A DNA stretch of 64,000 nt from contig CM062210.1 of NCBI GenBank assembly GCA_031216445.1, positions 4,644,501-4,708,500 of the forward strand, read 5' to 3'. Shown here one piece after another: positions 1-12,560 of this stretch. Numbering within the stretch: position 1 is the stretch's first letter; each line of letters opens with the position of its first letter. The position numbers were made by a program, and so were the translations under genes. The notes beneath the pieces are model-generated. The model saw only the letters and a list, made by a program, of their open reading frames with translations, searched no databases and had not been told where the DNA came from. This DNA is from Lateolabrax maculatus (lineage: Eukaryota; Chordata; Actinopteri; Acropomatiformes; Lateolabracidae).

Positions 1-580
1 CTCGGCGGGCCGTGCACGGACGTATGAACACACGCGTCTGTGCACGTGCAGACTTGCGTGTGATGGTGCGTGTGTGCTTAGCCGCCCGCTGAAGCTCGTA
101 AAATTATCAGAGCTCATTATATCAGTGTTGTAAAAGGCAGCCGAGCGAACTGTGAGCACAATAAGGCCACCTGCCACCCAAATACACACTCTCATACACA
201 CACACATGCACATTCACATCTTTTCACATGATCTATACTGTCCCAAAGGGAGTTTGTCTGCAGTAACACATTTTAATACTGTAAGAGTTTGTAATACATA
301 ATTTCTGCATTCAGAATAAACATGACTGTTACGAGAAGGCTATTCTGATGCCCTTCAAGCTGAATTTGTCAGGTGCTTAACATCTGTTTTGGGCTCAGCA
401 AAGATCCTTTTTTGTGCAAATTCAGCAAAGCAATAGCAGCTGAGACAAAGAAAATCCAAGATATTTAAGAAATCTGAGCTCCACCTCCGACGTTTCAGAT
501 TTCAAAGTCCTGTAAGATCTATAAATTTAACGCAGCTCACATGAATGACCTTTAACCTTCTCTCAGACCCACATACACAC
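1..580. other. map3k15 intron sequence at left edge
   Basis: Sequence downstream of the exon ending at 581 (donor GT at 580-579, minus strand). I see no further exon with ASK-family wording here, so the next exon lies outside the window. CA/TG-rich patches occur at 20-80 and 185-215. Confidence 0.6.
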
Positions 581-3500
581 CTCAGGTAGTTGGAGTTGGG
601 TGGTTTAAGCAGGTTCTCGGAGCCGGAGCTTTTCTTTTTCTGGAAGAAAACGTCGTGTTTGGAGTCGCAGTCGGGGCTCACAGAACCGTGTTCACTGCTG
701 CTGCTCCCGGTGGCCTCGCACTGCAACTGCACCGGCAGGGAAATGTTGTGGATGTAGTCTGCAAAAACATCAGTTAAGAAAAGGGAATATGTATATATTT
801 ATATTTATATTATAAGTATATATGTGTATGTTAGGTTTCACACTTTTCACTTGAACCAAAGACCCCACATGTATCCACTCAACTTTATTTTACTATGTGC
901 AAATGTAGAAATGCACTCAGGGTATAAATAAGACCTAAATGGGGAGGTCACACTGGAATAACATGCTCCCTGTGCTTTGTTTGTGCACGTGTGTGTATGT
1001 GTTAACCTGATGGTTTGAAGGCTATCTTGCTTTTCTTGCCCTTGGGGTTGTGTCTGACAAAAGTGTCTCTGAGGAGATCCGAGGCGATGGCTCTCTTGTG
1101 AGGGTCCGGCTCAAAGCAGCGCAAGATGAACGACTTGGCCTCCAATGACAAGGACTCTGGGATCTCCGGGTGGATCTTAAACATGCCCACCTGTAACATA
1201 AAACCACAGAGATGTTCAAAAACTGACAAAAACTGGATATCTGTTGAAGGACTCGCTGAGAGAAAGCGAATACCCACCTTAAACATGGCCGCCTGTGGTT
1301 CTCCCAGCTCATGAAAGGGGGGTTTCCCAGTGGCCATTTCTATGATGGTGCATCCCAGGGACCAGATGTCAGCCGGGGCCCCGTACCCTCGAGGGCCCTT
1401 ATCAATAATTTCTGGAGCCATGTACTGCAGAGTACCTGCAGACAGAGAGGCATATTGTAACCTGGAACAAACAACTATTTCTAAAAGATAAGGATAAGGA
1501 AGATAAGGTAATCCAGTCATTTAGCATCAGTGTCAACAAATCTTTGTTCGACTCACAAAACTGAAACCAAGATTTTGAAATGAATGTTTCTGAACAGGTG
1601 GCAAAGGCTGGATCTTATCTAAAAGTTTATAACAAACCCACTGGAGGTCTTATTTCAAAAAAAACAAATGTGTAATTAGTGTATACGTGATTTTGATTTT
1701 GAACACAGATCTTGTACAAGACATTTAGGCAAAGAGGCTTTGGATAGAAATTACAAATGGAGTGGAAAAGATTTACAATTGCTATCAAAATTCAATATAA
1801 TAGCTCATTTTAATTACTGCAAAAAGGCAGAAGACATGAAATTATAGTTATTTTAGTCCCAAAATGTGAGTTCAGAAGAATTTTGCAAACTGTGTATTTC
1901 ATCTCTAAGTATTTTGTCTGGAGTCAGTCAACATCTGCCGCCTGCTCTAAATCCTGATGTAAACAGTGAGAGACAGAAAGAGAGCAATAAAAAGATAGAG
2001 TGAGAGGAGAGAGAGGGCAGCAGCAGAGGAGGAACAGATAAGGACACACACACACCAGACACACACACCTGCTAATGAAAGGTAAACACCCTTCTGCCTC
2101 TGCTTGATTAGCTAATCTAATTACACACTTCGCTGGCTGCTGGAGAAGGCCAGATGGCCAATGAATGTGTATGTTTGTGTGTGTGCACACGCACATTCGT
2201 ACACGCCCGTGTGTCTGAGTGTTTCCATAGAGGCTGATAGTGGCTCTTGACATTTTGAGGGTCATTTGATATTTACACTCATGGTCTGCAGCATTTGTAT
2301 GACTCCATTTATGCAGTCCAGACTGAATTGCTGTCTTGTGATGTGTGCAGTTTCTTTCTCCCAAAGCCATTACTGGAGCAGATTGTCCATTTAGTTTTAA
2401 AGTTTTTTGTAAAGTTTCATACCAATTGTCCCATTTATGTTAAAAAAAGAGTTTTATAATTTTAATGTTATTAATTTGTCTAAAAATGTAATTTGGGGAT
2501 ATTAGCAGGACAACAATCACAGTTATTGTAGGAAGCGGCAGTGAGTTACCGGTGAATGTTTCTGTACAGGGGTTGACTCCTGCCAACCGCTTAGAGGTAC
2601 CAAAGTCTGAGATCTTCAGGACGCCACTGTAGGTATTCACCAACACATTGTCACCCTAATGGAGGAACAGACAGACAGAGAGACAGTGGGTTTATATCTG
2701 GTAAGATGGCTGCAGTACGTTACGTGGAGCCCAAACAGGTTCAACGAGCTGTTTACTATCGAATCATCACCACACCACAGCGATGTTACGCTTGAGTTCT
2801 CGTTCGACATGCTTCCTTGTACCTTGATATCTCGGTGCACGATCTGGTTCTCATGCAGGTACCGGAGCCCCTCCAGGATCTGTCTGGTGTAGAAGATTAT
2901 AGTCGCCTCCTTCAGCGGGCCCCATTTAGACCGCAGCAACGCAGACAGGCTTCCTGGAGAAAGGAGAGAAGGAGTGTCCAAAACCTATCATGAAATGGGA
3001 AGATGACCAAGCAGTTAGAGACCGCCCAGTAACCGGGAGGTCACAAGCATCGATCTCTGAAATGGACAATATCTGCCAAACTGCACAGGATGAAATTATT
3101 AGTAACTGATTTTTCTAAGGATTGAAGGTTATCCAAACAAACACTAGTCCTAGTTCACACACAGTCCTAGTTCTCTCTCGTACAAACACACCTCCAGGCA
3201 CTTGTTCCATGAAGATCTTGATATATCCGTTCTCAGAAACGGAGCCCAAATACTGAACAATGTTCCTGTGCTTCAGGTACTTGTGAAGGGCAATCTCTTC
3301 ATGAAGGGGCTGGGAGTACCTAATTCACAGAGAGAGAAAAACAACCAAACAGAAATTTATACACATAAGGTTTGCTTATCATGCATATACTGTGACAACA
3401 TCAACCTGCTTCAAATTCTCATATTTTTACACAACTACCTAGTGCAAAGATTTTTGTGAAGTAAGACATTTACTATCCGCTGTCCCATAATCCAAACATC

Positions 3501-6500
3501 TGGTGTTATGTTACTCTTTAAGCTGCTGCCGAATTGGATTTATCCACATTATGATTACTATTTTATCACCTTTTCTAAGGTGGGGTTACGTTAGAAAAAG
3601 CCCAATTCAGGGCCGACACTTTCACTGTGTGTTGGAGCCGAGATTCCATTCAATGGTCAATTCTGTGACAATAAAACAAAACTGGAAAAACATTTAATTT
3701 TTCTATGAATTTTGAACGGGGAAAACTTTGTTCAGGGTCACTACAGGTCATCATCTTTCTACACAAACACACCTACCTGCTGTCCCTCTCGGGGATCTCC
3801 TTGATGGCGATTCGGACCTGGTTGCTGAGATCTCTCCCAGCATACACCACTCCATAGGTGCCCCGCCCCAACACCACCCTGTCCCCTGTCTCATTGGTGT
3901 CATATTCATACTGTAACACAGACACAAAGATCATCAGCTGAAACTATAAGGATAGATATTTCCTGTAAAATAATGTCTTGGCTAAATTTATGCGAGCAGC
4001 CCCTGACCTCCAGTGTATCTCCGTCTCCTTCCCCCTCCAGCTCCACGGCGTTCCCTGTACCGTCAGATATCATCTCTTTCACCATGGAGCAGAACCTGAA
4101 ACACACACATGCACACCACCCGACACAGACATCTTAGCGTTATTGTTTCCAATTCATGGCCATCAGGTCATGTTGCAATACAATCGCACATACATACTGT
4201 ACGAACACAAACGCAGACAAACACACACACCTACACAGACACATCTAGAGGTGTGTGTCCTCACCGACCGCACTGTTCCTCAGTGGAGAAGTAGATCTGG
4301 AAGTCATCGGAGTTATCGTGGACGTAGAGGAAGCAGCAGCGCTCGTCAAACTTACTGATACTGCAGACAGGAGAGTCGGAGTAGATGAAAGACATTTTTT
4401 TTTTGTTATATTACGTCTTTTCTTATGATTAAAAATACGCAACTAAACCTTCCCTGTGATATAACATATATCAAATTTAAATGTACTCCTAAATCATCCA
4501 TTAAAAGTTTTATTGTACAAGTAGAAGCAGTTTTTCACAGTGTTTTGGCAAACATTTGGTCATGCAATCCAATCTTGCATTATTAACTTTTCAATGACTT
4601 TTCAACTCCAAATTTGGAGAAAAAATTTAAATTTTACCTCTGTAATGAACACAAATAAACAGTGAAAAAATCTATATAGTTTTTGCTGCGTAATGTCAGT
4701 TTGGGAACTCACTTCACCCACACTTTTACATTCATACCTAATGCCTTTGATGGACATCGCATTGAAGTTCCACTCATGGATCCCTTTCTGTAAGGAAAGT
4801 GAATGAAGTTTCAAAAGGACAAAAGGAAAACACCAATGAAACCTCAAATGGTGTAGAAAATGTAGAAAAGTGATGAGAATATGGCGTTTCTGTTTCATTA
4901 ATTTGAAGACCATGGGTTGAGCGGGTGACGCTCTTACCGTTTCGGCAGGAGAAACATGCCAGATAGAGACGTTCTTCTCCTCAGCCTCGTTGTTAATGGA
5001 CACATAGGAGGGCTGGTAAACTTTTGTCGGCTCCAGAATCAACACCTGTAACAGAAAGAGAAAAAGAAAGAGTGACAGACGCTTTAGCGTGCGTCTCTGA
5101 ATGTCGGATCGAAGCATGTTTGAGTGTTTGTGTATACGTGTGTTTGTACTGGAAAGCGCAGTCGGTTGGTGGTGCCCTGCGTGGCCTCCACGATGATGTC
5201 CATCCAGAAGTTGAGTCTCTCCCGCTGGGGGGAATGTTCCACCGACTGCTTCTTAAACCTCTGGATCAGCTGCAGGTTCTGCACCACCGACCGCAAATAC
5301 CTGGAAGATAACACACACAACACAAATCAGAATCACAGTTTCCATTAACAAGAAACAAGAGGAACTGGAAAATAATAATAATGTGTTTTATGAAACTAAA
5401 TCTAAAAACGACTAGCAACAAAGATCAAGAAGCATTTCTATTCCCCTTTTTTGGGTTATTATATTTGTCAGGAAAAAGGAACCGTTAGTGATACAAAATT
5501 ATGTATTTTCTTAAGGCAGATTGGCAAACTAGCCATTTTCAGAGCCTATTTTTTGTCCTCTTGTGGCCAACCAGTGACTGGTATTTGAAAATGCAGCACA
5601 CACACTGGCTAAAACACAATTATTTTGATTAATAAAATGATTAACCTAGTATATTTCCATTATTCTGCTGAAACAGAGAGACGTAAAGTACTTTTTGTCA
5701 GACCACCAACAGTTCTTTTTGAATACTTTAATTGCATTAACACCAAATATGTACTGTATTAAAATCTTTTTAGTAATGTGATTGTCTTTACCAGAGAGGC
5801 GGCTTCAGTTTGAAGAGCTTCTCGGCAGCCTGAGTGGCTTTAGGGATGTCGTTAGCCAGCATGCTGACGGTGAAGAACTGGCCCACGTCCCAGTAGTTAT
5901 TCATCTTCTCCAGGGAACCTTTGCGCCCCAGCAGACTGTTCAACCTCACACCTAAAACATCACATTATAAGTGTGTGAAAAAAACATTAGAATATTTATT
6001 CTTGACAATCACTCCGGTTCAGGATCCTCTTACCTATTTTCCGCAGTTCAATGGAGCTCTCAAACTGTTGGCCGGCAACTATGAGGAGGACGGCCAGGTT
6101 GATCCCGGAGTAAAGAGTTGGCTGCAACTCAAAACCCTTTCTGTACCTGCAGGTAGGAGTGACACACACATAACAAATGTCAATAATTACATGATTTTGA
6201 TAGCACGTGGAAAGCATTATCAGCATTTATTTTAAGCCAGAGAGATGAGATATATTCATGAAAATATATCGTGTGAGTGTGTGTTCTCACCACTGTATAG
6301 CGTTGTCCCTGTTTTTGGTGTCTTTGCAGTCCGAGTCCAGGAAGATGTCCTTGTATATCCGTCCACAGAGGCAGAACATGTCCGGCGCCGGATGTTCACA
6401 CGACTGCAACACCTGCAGCATCACTCGGAGAGCCTGCTCCCGGTCGCCAGGACTGTTCCTCCTGCACACATACACATCTAGAGATTCATGTACGGTTGGT

Positions 6501-9500
6501 AGTGGTGTCGGACTTTCTGGGATTAAGTCATTTAACCTTTTGTTTTACAACTACATTGTTCTATGAAGGTAGTTTTATTCAGGCTGATTAAGTAAAATGG
6601 AGGTATTGCTATTAGATTTATTTCCCGTAGCTGGCTGTCTAGTTGTCTGTCTCTTTGTGACCATTTTACATAATGTTTTAACAGGGAAAAAGAAAGCCAA
6701 AAGAGCCTTAAAACAACAGGCAGATTCTACCTTCTTTGTTCAAGAAAGAAAGAACAAAAACCCTTTAGTTAAGGACTTAAATGTTCGGCAGTAAAAGCGG
6801 CCTTTGGCACACCATGCCCAGTTTGAATCCAGTTGTTTTTCCTGTTGTACCTGTTGAGGGCGAAGGCGTAGTGGAACTGGATCATGGGCTGTGTGGCCAG
6901 ATCACAAGTGGGCAGCATCTCCAGAGTCTCCACCAGCTTCACCATGGCATCGTAGTCCTGGTGGTCGGGAACGGGGAAGTTATTTCTGCGTTTCTGCATT
7001 ATTGTTGTTACCATTTCTCCAAACTAAGGCCATGTTGTGTGTTGGTACCTGTATGTCTCTGTAAGAGAACAGCAGGTTCATGACGATGTCCTGGGTGAGC
7101 ACCTCTGTGTTGTCGATTCGGAGTTTGATGCGGGAAAGCTCCTTGGCCAGCTCCTCTCCCTGGTACTTCTCTCTGGCCTTCCGGATGTCATTTAGTAGGG
7201 TGTCCTTAAAGGAAGCACTGCAAAGACATAAGAAAACTGGGTAATTTCACACATTAAAAAAATGTTTTTAGAAAAAAGTCACAATTTGTTTAGGCAAAAT
7301 GTCATAATATGATATTTTTTCTTGAACTATTATGTTATTCTCACAATATTATGACTCTTTTCTTTAAATAATATGACTTTTTTCAGTCAGCACCATCAGT
7401 CCTGGAGCAAACACGGTCACTCCTGCAGCTACCGTAGCTCAGAAACTCGTCGTCATTTTCAATTGGTTAATCCATCCATTTTTTGCCACTTATCCAGGTC
7501 CACATTGCGTTAATTAAATTAATTATATCACTAGTAATTATTTTTAGAAACCGCAGGGAAATACACAAGAAATGTTATATAAAAATAAATAATTGTACAC
7601 CATATTGTTTTTCCACTGAACTGTCAGTCTTTGGCCGTTTGAGACACCCACCTACATGTGAATTTAATCATTTAAAATTACTCATGTATGATCATGTTTA
7701 TGTTTAAATGTGTCTCACGAGGATGTGACGTGGATGTCCTTCAGCAGGCTGGTGAAGCGGTCAGTCAGGGGGACGCAGAGCGGCCCCAGCAGGTTGTCCC
7801 AGCTGGGCTGCATGTACTCACTGGCCCTGCGCTGGGCGTCACTCTCACAGCACATATACTCATGGTTAGGAGTCACTATGTAGGGGATGAAGTAGTAGTT
7901 GCCACTGGATGCCTGGAAGGAGAAAGGGTGAGGGTGTTCAATTTAAAACGCAAACCCTTTTTTGTTTTTTTTGGTTCTGTTTTTAGTGTGATTACTAGAG
8001 GTGCTTTTAAATGCCCAGTGCAGATATAATACAGCTAAATATATCAGATAAGCACACATGCTGGATGCTGATGCCAGGTGTAAAAGGAGTCCAGGCAGGG
8101 AAACAGGAGGAACAGGGGATTAGGTGAGGAGTGGGGATTATAAAGTGATTAATGAAGAGGATCAGTACACCGCTGAGATTGTTCGGTAGCATCGTGACCA
8201 CATCAGCAAAGGTTAGCACAAGTAATGAGGCTCACATGGCTGTTAAATATCCAGAACAGCACAAGCTAATGAACACAAATGCACAATGCAACACCGTGTC
8301 TCTATTTTTGTTGCTGTTGTTTGTTTGTTCTTTTCTACATGGTGATAAAGGAAACTAAACTTTTTCTCCTCATGCACTAACTTATGGTCGCACTATTTAA
8401 GATAATCACTTAAATTATTACATCACCTGCAGTAAAAATGTGTTGATCCTAGATTAACAAGGATTTTTTGGCCACTCTGTTTTAGCTCTGATTTTGGTCT
8501 CTACCACCTCTTAAAGGGGATATCTGGCTCTTCAGCTCCTCTATGTTCACCAGCTAGTCTCTCACTGTGTCTGTCTTCTGTTTGGTGCTGAGCAGGTAGT
8601 GTACAGTGGGTTTTTAGATATTTTTCTATGAATCAGCTGCCTGCTGCCGAAAATAACGTTATGAGAGCGGTAAGAGTGAACCAAAACAGAATGGTTGAGG
8701 GCTGGACAGCTAAACAAGGAGCTGAAACTCACTATATAAAAACTCAGAGAGGAGCTGCAGATTCAGCTGATAAGACTCAAAATTCAGCATCACTTTAATT
8801 TAGAGGTTGAGCGGCTCATTCTGAATGCAGGATATGTGAACCTGACGTTCTCCGCTGCAGAACACAGGGCACCATACGTTTTCATCGTCAAAACATAAGC
8901 TGCAGAGTGTCCGAGACCACCATCTTCTTTGTCTTTGCGAGTTACATGCTGTTAAGGCATTTGATGCGTTATTCACACCACATCCCATGGAGAGAGTCAG
9001 TGTTTTTCAGCCCCTCCTCCATGTTTGTTATCATTATTAGTCTGTGACGAGATCTCCCAACATGCCTTGGTGCAGCATGGTACCTACTTTATTGCGCAAT
9101 CCTGAGCCTCTGTACTCGGGAGGCAACTGAACCCACGGAAAACCTAATGCTGGAGTACGAGTGGCCTTCTCCACGCACACACACACACAAACACACACAT
9201 AGACACACAATACATACGTTAACAATCACTTACTAAGATGAAAAGCTGCTATTAATGTTTAAGTTACTGTTTCAGGAGCCTGCCACGCATGTTTTTGCGT
9301 CTGTATCCATGTATATGTGTGAGTGAGAGTGTGTGAGAGAGAGAGGGAGGGAAAGAGCGAAAGCAAAGCATGTAGATATTCATTCCTGCATGCATTTGTC
9401 CGTGAGAAGATGAACAGCACTTGTCACAAATATTACTCCACAAATAGCACGAGACAGTGTGTGCACATAAATCAGACACACACACACACACACACACACA

Positions 9501-12424
9501 TAAACATACATAAAAACTTACTGTGTTTTTCTGTGCCACCATGTCCTGTAACGAGTTTAAAACGAAGAGCAGTGGAGATTAGATTTCAAGACTGGAAAGA
9601 AGAGCTACAGTTTGTATTCATGTGTACTCTTGTTGTACTGCCACATAACTACTTCAAACAGCTGCTTCCCCCTGGCAGCACAGTGCAGGACTAACTGTAC
9701 TGCACACACACACACACACACTAGTCTGTAAATAACTTGTTGGACCTCTTGTTCTCATGAGGTACGAAGGAATGGCATCTATGAACTCTAAATACACCGG
9801 ACGTTAAAAGAGGTGTATGTGTGCGAGTACCTTCAGTGACTGCGCAGTGTCAGGGTCAGTGTCGTTGTACAGGATGACGTTGTTGGCCATGTCGAAGCTC
9901 TCCCTCACACCCAGGTGGTAAAACAAGGATGGCTGCCGAAACACATCGCTCATGTCGACAACCGCGATGTCTGGACGGAGGGAGAAGAGATGTAGACGAC
10001 CACAAACAAGAAAAAAACATGTCTCAAAGCCTATACTTTAATATAAATCCAGACAATTGCTTCCTCCTTCAACCACATGACCTGGGATTCAAGCCCATGT
10101 TGATATCCATCATCCATTGAGTAAGACGCTCTGAAGCACTACAAGCTTTAGCGGTGCAGCATACACGCCTCAAGCATGCCTAATGATGAGTCTGTGCAAA
10201 GAAAACAAGACTGGACAAACATGCAGAACCACTTTTTTTTTTACTGAGGCAACTTTCATCTAGAGGCAATAATGAAATACCTACAATCTACAACCAAGCA
10301 CTGTGCAGTTCAGTGTCTATGAATGAAACTATTCGCTTGTTCAGCTGCTGCATTGATCCTGAAGATCCTTTTCCATTGAAACAACAAAGAAAATAGCTAT
10401 TCAAAGTTCAACAAGACTGAGAGCCTACAGCCGTGCTAGGCTAATTTGAGCTAAATGCAACATAACTGCGCCCCATTCATTCTCTGGGGACCATGAATGT
10501 CTGCACAAAATTTCACAGTAGTCCATCCAACAGTTGTTGAGACATTTCTCTCAAAACCACAAATGTCAACCTCATGATGGGCGCTAGAAGAATTGTCAGG
10601 GGGTTACCTGAGATGAATCCTCTGGGAACCACGAAAGTCTGTACAAAATCTCATAGCAATCGGACCAATAATTGTTGAGATATTTCAGTCTCAACCAAAG
10701 AGGTGGACTGACCGACCGACAAACCAGTATATTCATACAGTACGACCTACAGTATACATATTGTAGGTCGTTCACAGCAGACTCTCTGACATGTCGTGGC
10801 AGGAAAATCACCCAGAAGCGGGTTGTGCTTGATGACTCTGTGGTTTGCTGGGAAACTTCATGTTAGTAATCACTATTTTACCTGCTAAGACAAGTCGAAT
10901 GTCTGACATGAAAAAGGATTTGACTCTTCCCCCCAGTCAGCTACAAAAACATGGAAGGGAAGAGATTCTGTGGCTCTTTGGCTCCATTCATTGAGATTTT
11001 TACTCATTCATCAATGAGATGCTTTTGTCTCAGTAATTGTTGTATTAGCAAATAAATATACACAATAATAAACCACATAAAGAGTCAGATATCATCAGTT
11101 AGATGTAATTTTAAAGAACATTAGGCAACGTTACGCTGTACATCTAATGGTTTCTAACGTTCCCAATTTGCATATTTATTTTGGCCACACATATGCAGAA
11201 ATTAAAAAAGAGTGTGTGTAGTGTAAAAATCATGACAATTTTGCTATCGTCTAACATCTCTAACGGATGTAAATTGTTCACAAACATACCATAAGTTGAG
11301 TTAAACGCTTTTGTACCCAAAATTACTTTAACATTGGCAACAAGTAAAGGCTTCATGAGAATTTAAACCACCTTCCTTTTTAATAAAACACTCTCGCACT
11401 CTTCTCCACCACATTCATTCTTTCTCCCCTGAATAAATAAACTAGTAATTTCTCGATTTGAAATAGCGATGGTCGTGTGTGAGAGACAGCTGTGCATGTA
11501 GGCAGGTACAGGATACAAGTGTGTGAAGGCAAGTGTGATTTATGGCCCTGATGGCATCCAATACAAACCATGAGCCAACTTCAAACAGGTGCTTTGGTGA
11601 GTTTATAGTTAGTGAGTTAAAGTAATATGTTATTATGAGAATGTGTAAGTTCCCAGCAGGAATTTCTCTGATTTACTGGTCAGAAGTTGCATCAGTGGTG
11701 AAATAAGTAGTCAGATCTTTTACTTAAGCAACTGTAGCAACACCACAGTTTAGAAATATCCTGTTGCAAGAAAAGGTCCTGCATTCAAAAAAACCCTAAC
11801 CCTAACCAAGTCTAAATATTAGGATTCAAATTTACTTAAAGTACCTAAAGTAAAAGTACTCATTATGCAGAATGGCCCGTTTCAGAATATATATATATAT
11901 AGGCTATAAAATATACCTTAAAAATGTACCAAAGTACAGTATTATATGTACTTAGTTACTTTCCACCACTGGTTGCGTATAAATCTGTTGTTTTAGAGAC
12001 TATTTCAGCATGCAGGACTTCCTACAAGCTGCTGAAACAACTTTCGTCCAACTTACGCGAATAAAAACCTTCATTTGACCCCAGTTTGGCGCCGCATTCA
12101 CGGACACACACCTGCATCGTAGAAACTGTCCAGCACGGACGTCTCCCCGAAGTCCAGGCGTCCGAAGGTGACGGTGGTGAGCAGCGCGCTCTCCGCGTCG
12201 CAGGCTCTCTGCAGACACTGCAGCGCGCCGGACTCCGGGCTGCTGGCCATCACCGACTTCAGCCCGTCGTTCAGCACGTACACGACCCGCAGGGAGCGCT
12301 GCTTGGCCGGCGGGCACGGGCTGGCCACCTCGCCCCTCTCCCGGTCCCGCTCCGCCACGCACACCCCGGCCGAGTGCTCCCCTCCCATGCTGTCTGCGAC
12401 CTGTGCGCTCTGCCCCGTGTCCAT
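581..12424 (-). CDS. map3k15: MAP3K15 (ASK3), apoptosis signal-regulating kinase family; 5' 21 coding exons, 3' end outside window
   Basis: Serine/threonine MAP3K of the ASK family, a cytosolic stress-responsive kinase that activates MKK4/7-JNK and MKK3/6-p38 (family knowledge). Exons read on the minus strand: 12424-12112, 9970-9831, 9545-9522, 7912-7719, 7217-7049, 6957-6851, 6461-6291, 6146-6034, 5951-5792, 5300-5150, 5045-4938, 4787-4738, 4360-4265, 4095-4008, 3910-3777, 3319-3192, 2953-2823, 2655-2550, 1435-1278, 1190-1007, 758-581. All joins are GT-AG and keep frame, giving about 967 residues. An in-frame TAA at 12448-12446 precedes the ATG, which fixes the start. The N-terminal regulatory region (residues about 45-620) carries ASK signatures such as VVYVLNDGLKSVM and LCGRIYKDIFLDSDCKD. 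The kinase domain follows. The symbol is chosen over map3k5/6 from wording such as GPLKEATI, GAPADIWS and GKKSKIAFKPS, and from linkage to sh3kbp1. Family members are about 1,300 residues, so the C-terminal coiled coil and SAM-like part lie past the left edge. Confidence 0.95.
1007..3910 (-). other. map3k15: MAP3K15 protein kinase domain (exons 15-20)
   Basis: Seen in translation: Gly-rich loop LGRGTYGVVYAG (residues about 642-653), ATP-anchoring Lys in IAIKEIPE (K665), catalytic loop HRDIKGDN (Asp757), DFG motif ISDFGTSK (Asp776), activation loop TETFTGTLQYMAPE, then IWSLGCTIIEMATGKPPF and the C-lobe Arg in HKRA. All catalytic residues are present, so the kinase should be active. The activation-loop threonines match the site autophosphorylated in ASK1 (family knowledge). 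Six exons encode the domain: 3910-3777, 3319-3192, 2953-2823, 2655-2550, 1435-1278 and 1190-1007. Confidence 0.95.
7262..7385. repeat. AT-rich CATAATATGACTTT-type repeat
   Basis: Degenerate repeats of a unit like 'aaaaagtcacaat..gtcataatatga' and its inverse run through a map3k15 intron. This kind of CATAATATGACTTT array recurs in teleost introns (from memory of fish genomes). It has no coding content. Confidence 0.4.
7468..7510. repeat. Fragment of common teleost CATCCATTTT..CCGCTTATCC repeat
   Basis: 'atccatccattttttgccacttatccagg' matches a very common fish repeat end of the form tccatccattttct..cgcttatcc. A second fragment of the same family, in the opposite orientation, is at 61,550-61,592 (gacaagcggtatagataatggatgg). 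Confidence 0.5.
8470..8760. repeat. Dispersed repeat family A, copy 1 (map3k15 intron)
   Basis: A stretch beginning 'tttagctctgattttggtctctacc' and running to 'gaaccaaaacagaatggttgagggctggacagctaaacaagg' is similar along its length to 13,660-13,905. The shared tail 'gaaccaaaacag..' also recurs near 34,120. The copies share word order and spacing but are diverged. The family is unidentified and non-coding. Confidence 0.65.
9476..9500. repeat. (CA)n microsatellite next to map3k15 microexon
   Basis: Uninterrupted CA dinucleotides. On the gene's strand this is a TG tract starting just inside the intron downstream of the 24-nt microexon. Confidence 0.9.
9522..9545 (-). other. map3k15: 24-nt microexon of map3k15 encoding DMVAQKNT
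   Basis: Read on the minus strand: acceptor ...ttacag, then eight codons DMVAQKNT, then donor gtaagt. It sits between the exon ending ...TAQSLK (9831) and the exon starting ASSGNYYF (7912). Human MAP3K15 and ASK1 have the equivalent block (xxxxQKNT) exactly here. Both flanking junctions are phase 0, so skipping would remove eight residues without a frameshift. A (TG)n tract begins within about 25 nt downstream of its donor. Confidence 0.9.
10440..10775. repeat. Dispersed teleost repeat with two internal tandem copies and a terminal hairpin
   Basis: Two diverged copies of a unit starting 'ctctgg..accatgaatgtctg' and running on through 'cacaaaatttca' to a 'gttgttgagacattt'-type ending sit at about 10,480-10,550 and 10,616-10,685. 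This wording is widespread in teleost genomes. It ends with 10-bp inverted arms acgacctaca / tgtaggtcgt at 10,742-10,751 and 10,762-10,771. It lies in the first intron of map3k15. Confidence 0.55.
11694..11973. mobile_element. Non-autonomous hAT-like MITE, family B
   Basis: Starts cagtggtgaaataagta and ends ctttccaccactg, so the ends are inverted repeats. It is flanked by near-identical gttgcat / gttgcgt, consistent with a 7-8 bp target duplication. Internal wording (tacttaa, aaaagtcctgcatt-like, gtaaaagtactcattatgcagaatggcc) is shared with copies at about 20,445, 25,345, 28,500, 30,913 and 53,090. There is no coding capacity. Confidence 0.7.
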
Positions 12425-12560
12425 AGCGAGGAAGTGTTTTCTGCTTTATCCCCCGGTTATTTCCCACCTCTCCCTCCCGTTAATTCCTTCAGTCTGTCTT
12501 CTCCTCCGTGTCGCCCCCTCTCTCGCTCACTTGTTGCGCACCTTTCGTCGCTGGAGCGGA
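12425..12560 (-). promoter_or_regulatory. map3k15: map3k15 5' leader and GC-rich start region
   Basis: Sequence immediately upstream of the map3k15 ATG is GC- and CpG-rich across exon 1 (about 12,090-12,560), unlike the AT-rich introns, as expected for a CpG-type vertebrate promoter. I see no TATA box. The transcription start cannot be placed from sequence alone. Confidence 0.45.

Noticed and set aside
10075..10105. Pol III B-box-like 'gggattcaagccc' suggesting a tRNA or SINE
   Set aside because: No A box at the right distance, no cloverleaf and no terminator; likely chance.
11795..11812. Telomere-like ccctaaccctaacc
   Set aside because: Only about two units inside a MITE; too short to be an interstitial telomere.
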